From NCBI GenBank assembly GCA_009602725.1, contig WELB01000222.1:30446-93043 (forward strand): a DNA stretch of 62,598 nucleotides. The letters are read 5' to 3'. A model generated the notes under the pieces. That model was not told where the DNA came from, did no database searches, and worked only from the letters and a program-made list of their open reading frames with translations. Origin of the DNA: Spirogloea muscicola (lineage: Eukaryota; Streptophyta; Zygnematophyceae; Spirogloeales; Spirogloeaceae). Of this stretch, positions 8,583 to 20,401 are shown in pieces. Position 1 is the stretch's first letter. Each line of letters begins with the position of its first letter. The position numbers and the translations under genes are program-made.

Positions 8583-11500
8583 TCAGGTTGGCGTAGACCT
8601 AGTAACATACAGGCTTGCTGCATAAACAATATCTCGCTTGATGGCTTGTGACGCCGCCTCCATCTTTTGGACCAGCGCAGCATTGCCCAATATCCGGGCC
8701 ACGTTTCGCACCTCCCTGCACGTCTCGTCCAGTCTCAAGATTGCTCTCACTATGGTCCCCTCTGGCACATTTGTAAGCTCACAGATGTCCGCAAATGGCG
8801 TGCCCTGGTCCACATACAGCCAGAAAGCAGTCAGACAGACCAAGCTTCTTCACCTGCACACCAGTATTGCTGACATCTAGATAGAGCAGCATGATGACAT
8901 GAGCGCCATGCAGCATCACCTTGGCCCACTCGTATACGACCTCCACTAGGCCGAATCTAAGGGCACCAGCAGCATACTCCTCCGGCGCAACAGGCAGACC
9001 ATAATGCCGCTGCAACTCTCCCAAACTCAACGCGATTTTGTACACCCTGAAAGTTGAGGGGTCTGCTTGTCATGTTTGCGCTTCACAAAGCTTGTCACAT
9101 TATCCTATTACAACTTCTACTAGATGCTACGGGCCTAGTCCATGATCATCACAATCGATGCAGCACCTGTGGAACAATCAGGTGCAGCGATGCCAACACC
9201 AATGAACATTTAATGGGGCTCAAACACCTCCATGCCATCTAGGACTTGCACAGGCTTGCTCATACAGACCTGTTGCAGGCAGCAGCCAGAGTTGGAGTAA
9301 GAGTGGGATCGGAAGCGTCTTTCTGCTGAAACACCAAAGCCGAGAGGACTGCCACGGCCTCCTCCAAAGTCAGGGTCTCCAGCTCATTTGCCAGTATGAG
9401 CTCACTTGTTACCAGCTCGTCACCACTTCACATATGGCCAGTGGAATGTGTGTCAGGTAAACGGTGTCTAGTCAAGGAGCGCAGATAACACAAGGTGCAC
9501 AATCAGCAGTCCTGCTTCATGCTTCGAGATAAACAGGGTCAACACCTGTTTATCTCGCAGGCAATTCTCCCTTTTAGCTGTACCACACGCTCATCATCCA
9601 CGTAGTTCAGGTGCTGCAGCACATCCACCTGTATTTGCAACATGAGAAGCTCTTTCACCTTAGGCAAGAAGCCGTACTTTGTGTGGTCCAGTAATTTAGA
9701 AGACCTCACTTACTGCTGTGGTGTCTGGGTCAAAGACACGGTAGTTCGCAGATAATGAGGTCGTAGTATGGGTTGACACAATTCATCAAGTGGAGGAGCA
9801 ATATGAGGATGAGGCATACACGGCACTGAAAGTCAGTCATCTGTAGGAGGGCAGCATCAGACAACTGGAACCTCAACTCCTGCACTCTTGTCTGCAAAGC
9901 GTCATGGTCCTTCAGGACCTTATAGTGCTCTTCCAGCTTCGGGCACCTGTGGCATTTGTTGCCTGCAAGCTGACGCACAATGTTTGCGTGCTTCTGGTAG
10001 GCTTCAACTGCATCTACATCGTTCAGCTTCAGCTCTGCAAGCACCAGTCGATTGAAACAAGTCAGTCTTTGTCAACATGGACAGCAAGAACATGCACACA
10101 TACTGGATGACCAACGTCTACACCATGTAAGCCATGTCTGGCTCAGAGTAATAACAACGTCACTGACTCAGCTGAGCAGACCTTTGATGGGATCAAGAGA
10201 TGGAGGATCTTGGGATGGATACTGAAGCTCCAGCCGCTGCAGCTCCTGCACGGCTGCTGACACTGCTGCAATATTGGCTTGCTCGAGAATGCCCTTTGCA
10301 TCAATTTTCACCTTCTCTCTGCAGCAAGTTGTGGATGTAGCCAGTCAGACAAACTCCTTATGGTCTATATCCTGCTTTGAGGACCCAAGCTCGTGATCAG
10401 GGAGGCCTGCTGCTCACCTGCAAATGCTGACAATGCTGCCAGCTTCGATCTTGAAGACCACGTATCCTGAGCCGGACACCTCCCCATAAAGAGGCAATCT
10501 GATGTTGACATCCGTTGATCCTTTGGATGAAGGCCTCTTGGCCAGACTGTAGTCATCGATGATGTCTCGGTCCTTCTTTGAAACTACCTGCCCACTCTGC
10601 GAGGAGAAAGCTTGTGCAGGTCGGTCTTCAGCCAGGCTGAGGCTGGCCACGCCTGGCAAAGTATCGTTGGGAATAGGACCCCTGTGCAGAGCAAGTACAA
10701 TCTGGCCTCGTCCACCTGCGGCTTCTTCGGTCCCGCCTCCGCGTAGGACCAGACCCAGTGCTGGGATAGCCACCTGCATCCAGCTTGCCAGCACACCGCA
10801 GCGTAAGTGACAGCCCGCCCTTTGCTCATGCAGTCTGTCTCTGTTTAAGCCCATGCTGACAGATCAACAAAATGCACTAATGTATGTCATCCTCTGTCTG
10901 AAGAGCTGACTAAATATTGGTGAGGCAATGAGTATCACAATAATACCTCTGGAGTTCGCACAACAACCGCCCTTCCTGGAGCAAGTGCCTGAGCTGCCGT
11001 CCTTAGGCTTAGCACAGCACTTTGGACAACAGTTTCCAGCTCTCTCGCTTCCTTGGCCAGGCTGTAGTACTCGGTTATGGTCGGGTCACCGAGAATGCAC
11101 CTGTAGAGCCAAGAGTGTCACACCACAAAACTATCACACCTCCTTGTCGCTTGGAAACAGCCATTGTAGATGAGATGCCAGCCTTCCCATGACTTTAAAC
11201 CAACTGGCAGGGGACGTGCAGGGGACGCAAGAAGAAGACACCAGCAGTAGATGACGAGTAGCTGGGCTGGGAGTAGCTGGCTGGGTAGCTAGCATTTAAG
11301 GGCCAGTTGAGGTATTAACTCAACGTCAGTGTTGAGCTTCTTGAGTGCACCCTCTGCTTTCAGCAGCAGAATCTGCTGCTCTGGAAGTGCCCTCTGTGCA
11401 TTTATCTCTGCGAAGCTTCTCTTCAACAGATCCTCCACCTGTACTTATCAAAGTGTTACAATATCAGATGGAGCCCACTGAAGCAAGACATATCCTTGTT

Positions 11501-14500
11501 CAAATTACAGCCAGAGCGGCCAATAGTCCAAGCTACACAGTACACTACCTCCCACCTTGAGGTCCTCAACTCTCAAAAGGTTGAGTATCATATTGTATGT
11601 CAGGCGGAAACGTGACTCAAGGAGCTCTGGCTTCCCAGTGAGCAATTTTCGAAGATCCGACTCATCCGGGATGTCATCCCAGCACATCAGAATGACAGTG
11701 CCAACCTGCACACGAGATACTTGTTGGGTGAAGAAGGGAAAGGAGGGTCAATCTATCCTTGAGGTAGTCACCATTGAGAAGCCATTGAGCAACTATTAGG
11801 CCATTGATTACCTTGTCAATGCCCCTGCGACCAGCTCGACCGGCCATCTGTGTGTACTCCCCAGAATGTAGCTGGCGGAAGGATTGCCCATCATGCTTTC
11901 TCAACCCATGAAAAGCAGCCTGAAACCGAGAGGCAAGTCCTCAATTGCTCTCCAAATACTCTGACACAACTTGCCCTTGTTCAGAACAGGCAGCCTGGCA
12001 CTCGAACCTTGACCACAGAAATCAAACCTGCACTGATCACTCACCGATCGTGCAGGTGCATTCACTCCCATGGCAAACGTCTCCGTAGAGAACAGGACCT
12101 TCGTGTCATCAAAACAGTACAGCTTTGCCATCATTGAAAGTCACAACGATTACTACACATAAGCGCTACTGAATCCAGCTGCCATAGCTGACAGACTGTC
12201 CTTGGAGCACGAAGTGCTTGTGTCATGCGAAATCCCCTGGCTCTTTTGAACTGTGCAAGATCAGAAGTTGAGCCGCTGGGATGAATGCCACTGAATAGAC
12301 TCACTTTGATGACGCCCTTACAGAAGAGCATCTCAACTACCTCCTTCACAATAGGCAGGAGGCCAGCATGGTGGCACCCTATCCCTCTCCTCAACAACTC
12401 ACTGACACGAAGCACCTGCAGTGTCATTTCTCGAATACGCTGCGGTTCAGCTACTAAGTGGTTTGCATCGAGCTGATGCATGGGTGCAATAGCAAGAGAA
12501 CGCCATTGGCATTGTTGCAAAGGCCTACTGAATGATGGAGAGACTGACTCAGCAGGACCGCCTGCGCCAAAGTTTGGGGAGAGGGGATGGTTTGGCCAGT
12601 GATTACCTGAGGAAGGCGTCTGTCAGACCCCTTGAGTCGCTCAAAGGCCTTGGAGGTGAATCGCACAATCGCACTCTTCTCCAGCCCAGAAGTGAGATCG
12701 AGGCCGCCAAGGCTGTCTGCAGAGGAGTCCACTTTGCTCTTGCTGAAGCAGAAGATGACCACCTGCACAGCATGTCCAGCACCTCAGCTAACCTGCCCTG
12801 CAACTCCCAGCATCTTTGAGGTTGCCACAGTGCAGAGCGAGTGCCCACAGAAGAGGCCAGCTGGCTTACCGGAAGGAGCCCAGTCTTTGACAGCAAGTTG
12901 ATGAAGGCATACCACTGGGGGATCTCGGACCTCCAGCCCCCTCCTCCAGCAGAAGCTCCAGTAATCCCTCTTCCTGGCGCTCCTGCCTTTGCTCCCCCTT
13001 CTCTTCCACCGGGCCGTCCACCGCCTCGGCCTCTTGCAGCCCCTCTTGCCCCACCCTGAGCATGGCCTGGCGCCGCTGGCTTGACAGCAGTCTTTGACTT
13101 GTGAAGTGCTTTGGCCTGCTTGACACCCTGCTGGAGGAATACGCCGTCTGCGTAGATCTTAAGCAGCTCGCCTCCATAGTAAAGGTAGTGCTCTAGAGGG
13201 ACTGGCCGTTTGAGTGTACTGAAACGGAGTAAAGCAGCAGTAAGACTTGGTACTAAACAGCCCAAGCATTGCAACGTCAACCTGCAGCACCGTACTACTG
13301 TACTACTCACCCTACTACTCACCCCGTGACATAAATCCGACGCCGTTTGGTGCGCCCGATCCAATCTGCAAACTCATAGGCATTGGGAACCTACACATCC
13401 ACAATCATATGCCTGGTCAAACAGCCAAGTCGGCTGATGCTGGAGGTCAAAGACTGCCACGCTCACAGCGACAAGTTTTGGGACGAAAACTCTCAAAAAA
13501 TGCAGCACTGCAGGGCGCACACAGGGAGCCTCACCGTGGCAGACAGAAGGACCATCCCCACGTGGCTGGGAAGCATGATAATCACTTCTTCCCACACCAC
13601 TCCCCTTTCCACATCGTTGACATAGTGCACCTCGTCGAATATGACCTACACCACTTACCACATGCTTGACAACCCCTCAACTTATGGACAACTGTGCTAC
13701 ACAGAGTAGAGGGACGTCAGGCGGCGCTCTTAGCACAGAGGAATCACGCAAGCCTAAGAATAAATGCAGCAATCATGCAAGCAGACCTAGTCACATACCC
13801 ATTCTATGTCGCGAATGATGTCTGCACCTCTGTAGAGCATGGACCTCAGAATTTCTGTAGTCATGATCAGGCATAATGCGTCTGGCTTGATGCTCACATC
13901 GCCCGTTAGCAGGCCCACATCGAAACCCCTGTCCGAGAAGTCTCTGAATTTCTGATTGCTGATTGTCTTGATGGGGGACGTATAGATTGCACGTGTGCAG
14001 TGCTGCAAAAGAAAAGCCGTAGACCTCTGTCAAGCTCAATGCCTTCAGCTTGCTCACAAAGGCACTTCATCTCGAAATGCAGCTAGATGGGCTCTTCACC
14101 TTGCCTGCAAGAGCGAATGCGTACTCAGCCACAGCTGTCTTCCCTGCAGAAGTATGTGCAGCTACAAAGACAGAGTTACCCTGCTCCAGATGATAAACTG
14201 CCTGCACGATTTATTGAATGGACTGGTCAAGATGAGGTTCTTTTATCAGGTTGTTCCTCTAAGTCCATAACAATGTGCACGCCTGAAATTGCACTTTATC
14301 TCAAAGCACAGCAGCAAGAACCTGACGTGCATCTAAGCACGCAATGTTACTCTGCCAATCTTGCACCTATAGGATGACATATAGGCAGGAGCAAGCTGTA
14401 CATCAGCTTGCATGCCTTAAAATTAGCCGGCAGTACCTCCTGTTGGAATTTGTCAAGGGCAAACGGGAAGGACATGACCATCTCTGGCACAAGCTCGTCG

Positions 14501-16714
14501 AATCGCTCAGGTATGCCTTCCACGCCCTCCATGACAGCCCAGCTCTGCAATAAGCCGCACAGGACCGTATAGGTCGTTACTCAATTGGCACAATTTCATG
14601 AACACCACTAGCCAAGTGATTACATCACCTCCAGAAGAAGAGGAAGTGGCTATTGTACTTGCTGGGCCTGTGCAGCAGGCAATGCCCTTGGCTTTCTTTC
14701 AGTGCCGCCCTTCTTGCTGCTGAGCCACCAAGCTTCCTGCTGTGTCGGTGCCAGCAGCTCCTCCAGCAGTGCAGCCTGCTCGTCCTTCTCCGACAATTGA
14801 GAAGTTCCTGTTCCTGCTCGGCAATGTAAAGTTGCACTCAGGCACAGATGACGTGTACTTAAAGTGGAGGTCACCACAGTAACTACATGCGGATGGCATT
14901 GCTCTCTTAGCAGGTCTCCTTAGGCAGGACCCAGAGGCTTGAAATATTTGACATATAGGAGCACACCTGATGCAGGGGCTTCTGTGTGGTGGCCAGGCTG
15001 ATTTTCTGCTGGCAGTTCCAATGCTTGTGCTTGTCCGGCAGTGTCTTCATGCTCAACCGACGACTTTGAGTCAGCTGATGGCATTCCGTCCACTTGTCCA
15101 CCACCGACCTCCTCACTGTCGTAATCATATGCCTCGCAGCTCCACTCCTTTTGAAGGAGATCATTGAAACGCAAAGTGCCTCCCTGCCAAACCTTAATTT
15201 GATTGTTAGTACGGTCTGGCAATGCAATGCCGACTTCGAATTTGCAAGGGCCAAAGCAGAGGGTAAGTGTCTTGAGAGTGTTGGTAGGAGGCTACCTGAG
15301 CAGCAGTGCCAGCCCTGCCATTCACACCTCCACTAATATCACCAGCTGTCTGTGCCAGAGACCAGCATGAAGTCAATAAGAATGGGTTTCAGCACAGCTG
15401 CGAAGTGTGATTTGCCTCCGGGCTCGTAGGAAGGAGCGGAGAACGTGGACCTTGTTATGAGCTGCTTACCTCGCCAGCTGCAGCCGAGAAGTCAACACCT
15501 TCTTGGAAACCTGGCGGAACTGTGCAGAGCGCATCGCCACGGAGGACCTCGAGCAACCAGGCACCACTGCGCGCCTCCTCTGGAGCCTTTTTCGCAGCAA
15601 AGGAGGTGATGCCGCCTGGCAAAAAGGGCCTCCCGCCGGTGGCCCCTCGCACAAACTCGCCTGCTAAAGCTGGCCGACGGGACAGAGAGGAGGAATGGTT
15701 ACTTCTCTCTCCAGGCGCTGCCAATGCCACCTGCACGCGAGGGCCACGCGCAGGCCCTCGACTGTCAGACCAAGCCAACATTTAGCATGTTGGCACTCAT
15801 GCATCCTGCTTTTCTGTCACTTGATGTGAGCATCACCTCATGGGAGGTAGGCGTCCAGGGTTCGTAGCTGCCATCACTATCCTTGCGGATGCGCTGCCAA
15901 GGAGGTACCCACTGAGGCTCCAGTGACGCCCACGGGAGCATGGGCTCGGCGACCTCCAGTCCACCCTACAGTGCAGAGTGGACTCGCCGTGAGCTTGCAG
16001 CTGAAGCAGGCTGCCGTCAGGACGTGAGGGTTTCGTTGTCAATAGTGGGGGCCAAGTGCAGCCCATCCTGAGCATAGTGCTCGTGTTGCAAGCAAGGAGT
16101 TGGGGGCTGGACGAGTACAAACAGCCAGTCATCCTCGACCCAGGCACTGGCGAAGCCATCGTCGTCATCCAGGGGCCCTGCATCGAGGGCCGGCGTAAGG
16201 TGCTCTTTCTCGAGGCGCCGGAGCAGCTCCTCGCGCGTCTCAGCCGGCAGGGGTGGCGGCTGCAGCACAGCCACACAGCGGACCGGCTCAGGCGCCGCCG
16301 ACACACTGAGCTGCTTGCAAGGCCGGGGGTGTCGACCTCCAGCGGCTCCAGTGCCGAGGCCTGCTTGGTTGGCGACGAAGCGACGGCGTGCTTGCCGACC
16401 GAGTGCGTCCAGTAGGAGAATTGGAGTAGCACATCTGGATGACCATACACGCCGCAGCTGCAAGACGGACGCTCGGCGAGACCGACGCTCGCTGCTGCGA
16501 CCTCTTGACGGGCGCAATCGCTCGGCAGGGGTCGTCTCTGTCTCGGCCCGGTAGGCTGCAGTCGGCGGGCATGGGCACCAACCAGGAGGAGGGGCGGGAG
16601 GCGGGAGAGCGGCGTGTCGCGGGTGACAGCGGGCAGCGGCTCGACGCGCAGGCCGCCGCCGGCGCCGCCGAGCGCCAGCCGAAANCCGCCGCCGCCGCCG
16701 GCGGTGACCGCCAT
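8583..16714 (-). CDS. SKI2: SKI2-type DExH RNA helicase (exosome cofactor)
   Basis: Many-exon gene read from 16714 down to a TGA at 8583. SKI2 is the 3'-5' RNA helicase of the cytoplasmic Ski complex (SKI2/SKI3/SKI8), which feeds mRNA into the exosome. Exons in order: an N-terminal Pro/Gly-rich start; '[20 protein letters not shown]' (16119-16310); helicase motif I 'AHTSAGKT' (near 14150); Ia '[16 protein letters not shown]' and 'TGDVSIKPD' (13800-13990); DEVH box and 'LLSATV' (13540-13640); '[17 protein letters not shown]' (13322-13390); an Arg/Gly-rich insertion arch (12950-13080); '[15 protein letters not shown]' (12330-12400); '[13 protein letters not shown]' (12045-12110); '[12 protein letters not shown]' (11815-11850); C-terminal DSHCT domain with '[13 protein letters not shown]' and '[11 protein letters not shown]' (8600-8800). 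Start choice: ATG at 16714, with one N at 16685 in exon 1 leaving its frame uncertain. The gene is head-to-head with the MED32-like gene. MTR4 is excluded by the SKI2-like N-terminus and C-terminal wording. Confidence 0.93.
9525..9557. repeat. Perfect 13-bp hairpin spanning a SKI2 splice donor
   Basis: CGAGATAAACAGG, a 7-base loop, then CCTGTTTATCTCG. On the coding (minus) strand the exon ends ...GAGATAAACAG and the intron begins GTGTTGAC, so the donor lies inside the stem-loop and the intron opens with an inverted copy of the exon's last 13 bases. Confidence 0.85.
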
Positions 16715-16963
16715 GCCCGCCCGGCAGCCGAGCTTGCTTGCTTCTAGGGTTTGGATTAGGTGTTAGCGCGAGGGGTTTTGCCGCTGGCTGGCTGCTGGCT
16801 GACGACCCTGGCGTACTAGAAGCCCTCCGAGCCCCATCAATCCAAACCCCTCCTCCTGCCCCGGGGCGCTGCACCTGGCAGCCGGCCGCCCCGCCCCCGG
16901 CGCTGCCGCAGCGCCGGCGCCGACGGCGAAGGCGACGGCGGCGGCGGCCGGGGGCCACGCGCC
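16715..16963. promoter_or_regulatory. Short bidirectional promoter between SKI2 and MED32-like
   Basis: The two start codons face away from each other and are only ~250 bp apart. The interval is GC-rich with CCG/GGC runs and no TATA box that I can see. Bidirectional promoter function is inferred from geometry alone. Confidence 0.5.
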
Positions 16964-17912
16964 ATGGACGCGCTCGTGGACGCGATGCACAAGGCCTTCG
17001 AGGCGAGCCGCCGCCCTGCTTCGCTGGCACCCTTGCTTGCAAAGCGAGCCTCCCCGACTGACAGCCACCGGCGCTGACGAAGACGCTGCCGCCACTCGGC
17101 GCCCCCATGGGCAGGGCTTCGTTGACGCCGTGAGCGCGGTGCTGGAGGCCGGGGCGGGGCCCGACGCTGCCCGCCCGCAGTGAGTGCCGGCCCCGCTCAG
17201 AAGCTCCTACAGTCCATCCAGCACGACCCTGCTTCTGCTGCGACAACGTCGCGAGCGGCCAGATACTGGAGCTAACACCCGACCTCGAGCCCCGCGCGCG
17301 ACTGAATCCCTTGCAATGCATGCGCGCTGCGCAGAGCGGCGCGGAAGGCTGCGCTGGCCCTGGCGGCCGTGCATGTGCAGCTGCAGGTTTTCCATGCAGC
17401 CTGCGACCGTGCTCAGGACCACCTGGTTTGGCTCCGGAGCCCCAGCGCTAGGGTCACTTGACTCTTGAGCACCTGCCAAGCTTGCCATAGAATTGCCATG
17501 AAACGAATTTGCTGCTCAACAGCCTCGCCATTCTTGATGCTTTTGTCCTGGTGCCTGCTCTCATGTTGCTCACTTTGGTCAAAGGGCGCCAGGTCTGCCT
17601 CCTTGCAGCTTCTGTGTGACCCTAGGTGTGCTCCTTGCAGGACCATCCGCTCTTGCAGATGATAAGCGTCCTGCCTTTTCTCTGCAGGAACGAGCAAAGC
17701 AGCGCACGCTGTCACGTGCACTGGAGGATGATTCTTCTGATGCTCTGCTTAGAAGCGCAGCGGGAGCAAGTGTGCCTGCTGACGTGTCAGAGGCGACCAA
17801 GATTAGCGCGGCACAGCTGGAGGAACTTAGCAACATTGTGAGAGGCCTAGCTCAGGATTTGCAGCGGCAGCACCCGGGGTTCCAGAGCAAGCTGGCCGTG
17901 GAGGTCCCCTGA
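16964..17912 (+). CDS. MED32-like Mediator tail subunit
   Basis: Short multi-exon gene. The first exon is 'MDALVDAMHKAFEASR' (16964 on). A second reads 'GFVDAVSAVLEAGAGPD' (about 17110-17179, donor GCA|GTGAGT). A third reads 'VHVQLQVFHAACDRAQDHL' (about 17320-17425). The last (about 17640-17912) carries 'KISAAQLEELSNIVRGL' and ends at a TGA. Order and wording match plant MED32: an N-terminal 'MDxxVDAM', an alanine-rich helix, a 'F(R)VACDQAEE' helix, and a C-terminal 'ISAxxLEQxSKAVRxL' helix. MED32 is a small helical subunit of the nuclear Mediator complex, which links activators to RNA polymerase II. Similarity was judged from memory and the protein is short, so confidence is moderate. Exon joins in the middle are approximate. 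Confidence 0.6.
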
Positions 17913-18527
17913 AGGGAAGGCTTTGCAGTCAGCCCCCGGCCACCCTTGCACCAAACGTCCTCCCAACCCCCCTGCTCCTCCCCACCGTGCACGCTTCTTT
18001 CGCTGCCGCCCACTTCCCAAGTCCTCCAGATGACTATCCAGATCCGTCGTCACACCATGACCAAGCCACTCAGGTGAGTCTTAGCCCCACGCTTCCCGTT
18101 GCAGCTGCAGTGAGTGGCTGGCATGTCTGCAACTCGACAGACGTCGTACTGCATGCCTGGCATTGTGCGGCTTGGTAGAATCTGCACGTCGCTGTCTGTG
18201 ATGCTGGCCGTGCAAGTCTCGTCAAGGCTCAGATTGGCCGATGGTCTACATGGCAGGAGGCTCGCTGCGCCGAAGCCTAGGCGCCCTTCTCTCACCTGAT
18301 CACCTCCTGGACATTGCTAAAAGCTTGCAAGCCCGGAGCACTATACAGTCACGGTGGCCTGCCTTGCTGGCAGCTGGCAGGCACCGCCAGCAATGTGCTG
18401 CAATGGCAAATTGCACAAGTCCAGCATGGAGCAGGGCAATCAATTATCTAAGCAATAGCTGGCATCAGACCAAGCGCGGCAGGCTGGCAGGGAAGGGAGA
18501 ATGGCAAGGCATGTAGCTCAAAATGCT
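17913..18527. other. Convergent intergenic space, nothing recognised
   Basis: Lies between two converging genes (MED32-like, + and NiCoT-like, -), so it should hold both 3' UTRs. Only short open frames without family resemblance are present. Confidence 0.5.
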
Positions 18528-19520
18528 TCATCTAAAGAGTCGATGTGTGTGACTGTGCATGGCTGCAAGGCCACCGTCAGGATCAACCGTGGCAGCGTCG
18601 CCATGGTTGTGGTGGTGGAAGACGTGTGTGAGGATGCCGACGGCACAGAGGACAGAGCCAACGAGCAGCTTGTCGTGGCGCTCCACCCACTGGAACTTGA
18701 CTTGGCCCGCACCGTAGAAGGAGAGCGACACCAGTGACACCATCACCGTCAGCGTGCAGATGAGCAGCACAAGAATCGCGACCAGCATCGAGCCCTGCGG
18801 TGCATGCCCAGGCTGACACGGGCTATCAGAATGCAGCACGATGAAGATGGCCCGCCCTGAGACAGCACTGCCATGTGCCGAGGGCCAGGTGTCAACAGTC
18901 TCATGGACCAGCCTCCCTCATCAACGACTTGCAGGAGCTTGGCCAGCTACAATGTAGAGTGCGCACGTGGGAGCTGTTGCCGACGGCGAGGAAGACGGGC
19001 AGCGTGGTGGCGCAGGGCGAGAGCGCGGGCACGAGGATGAGGCCGGCGACGGCCGCCTTCTCCATGCTGTGGTTGTGCGCGTGGCCGTGGCCGCCGCGCT
19101 GGCCCATGAGGTAGAGCCCTATGTAGCCCGCGCCCAGGAAGACCAGCAGCAGCGACGCAATGTGGTGAACCGCCTCCTCGCCGGCCAGCGTGTGAGCCAT
19201 GGTCACGGCCGTCAGGCCCAGCAACGACGTCGACAGGACGTGGCACACCGCGCCGACTGACGCTGCGCGGGGTGGCAGGCGCACCGGCTGTGAGGAGGGG
19301 CGCGCGGGCGCGGGCGCGGAAGTGGCAGTGGCCAGAACGGCGGTGGGGCCCGCTGCCGCAGGCGCAGGGACTTACTGACGAGCAGTGTCTGGGAGATGGA
19401 CCACTTCTGGGCGCGGCCGACGACCGAGTAGGGCAGCCAGTGCGTGGGGATGAAGGAGTGCAGCAGCGAGACGGTGGCGATGCCGCCGATGGTGGACAGC
19501 TCCTCGGCGTCCACGCCCAT
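18528..19520 (-). CDS. NiCoT/UreH-like metal-transport family membrane protein
   Basis: Three exons. Exon 1 runs from the ATG at 19520 ('MGVDAEELSTIGGIATVSLL', then 'HSFIPTHWLPYSVVGRAQKW') to a donor near 19376. Exon 2 (about 19260-18972) has 'STSLLGLTAVTMAHTLAGEE', a hydrophobic span, a His-rich loop 'GHGHAHNHS' and 'LVPALSPCATTLPVFLAVGN'. Exon 3 (about 18796-18528) has two further hydrophobic spans and 'SFYGAGQVKFQWVERHDKLL', and ends in a short His-rich tail. The arrangement matches plant proteins annotated as high-affinity nickel-transport/UreH-like, which are predicted organelle membrane proteins. The His-rich loop suggests divalent-metal handling; the substrate is not shown by sequence. 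The plant relatives have plastid-targeting N-termini; none is obvious here, and an upstream exon may lie in the gap. Confidence 0.8.
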
Positions 19521-19610
19521 GGTGGCGCGCCGGGCGGCCGGATGGGCGCTGCCTTGCCGAGGGGCAGGATGCGAGGCGGAGGGGGACGGGCTCGCGGCGG
19601 GGGGGGGAAG

Positions 19611-20401
19611 NNNNNNNNNNNNNNNNNNNNNNNNNNNNNNNNNNNNNNNNNNNNNNNNNNNNNNNNNNNNNNNNNNNNNNNNNNNNNNNNNNNNNNNNNN
19701 NNNNNNNNNNNNNNNNNNNNNNNNNNNNNNNNNNNNNNNNNNNNNNNNNNNNNNNNNNNNNNNNNNNNNNNNNNNNNNNNNNNNNNNNNNNNNNNNNNNN
19801 NNNNNNNNNNNNNNNNNNNNNNNNNNNNNNNNNNNNNNNNNNNNNNNNNNNNNNNNNNNNNNNNNNNNNNNNNNNNNNNNNNNNNNNNNNNNNNNNNNNN
19901 NNNNNNNNNNNNNNNNNNNNNNNNNNNNNNNNNNNNNNNNNNNNNNNNNNNNNNNNNNNNNNNNNNNNNNNNNNNNNNNNNNNNNNNNNNNNNNNNNNNN
20001 NNNNNNNNNNNNNNNNNNNNNNNNNNNNNNNNNNNNNNNNNNNNNNNNNNNNNNNNNNNNNNNNNNNNNNNNNNNNNNNNNNNNNNNNNNNNNNNNNNNN
20101 NNNNNNNNNNNNNNNNNNNNNNNNNNNNNNNNNNNNNNNNNNNNNNNNNNNNNNNNNNNNNNNNNNNNNNNNNNNNNNNNNNNNNNNNNNNNNNNNNNNN
20201 NNNNNNNNNNNNNNNNNNNNNNNNNNNNNNNNNNNNNNNNNNNNNNNNNNNNNNNNNNNNNNNNNNNNNNNNNNNNNNNNNNNNNNNNNNNNNNNNNNNN
20301 NNNNNNNNNNNNNNNNNNNNNNNNNNNNNNNNNNNNNNNNNNNNNNNNNNNNNNNNNNNNNNNNNNNNNNNNNNNNNNNNNNNNNNNNNNNNNNNNNNNN
20401 N
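19611..20401. other. Assembly gap (791 N)
   Basis: Run of N, preceded by a G-rich stretch (19596-19610). It hides the upstream region of the NiCoT-like gene and the 5' part of RRP1, which are transcribed away from the gap's centre in opposite directions. Confidence 0.99.

Noticed and set aside
16017-17321. 434-codon minus-strand open frame overlapping SKI2 and the MED32-like gene
   Set aside because: Only the part near 16119-16310 is real SKI2 exon. The rest is a GC-driven Arg/Pro/Ala-rich shadow that crosses the divergent promoter and the first MED32-like exons.
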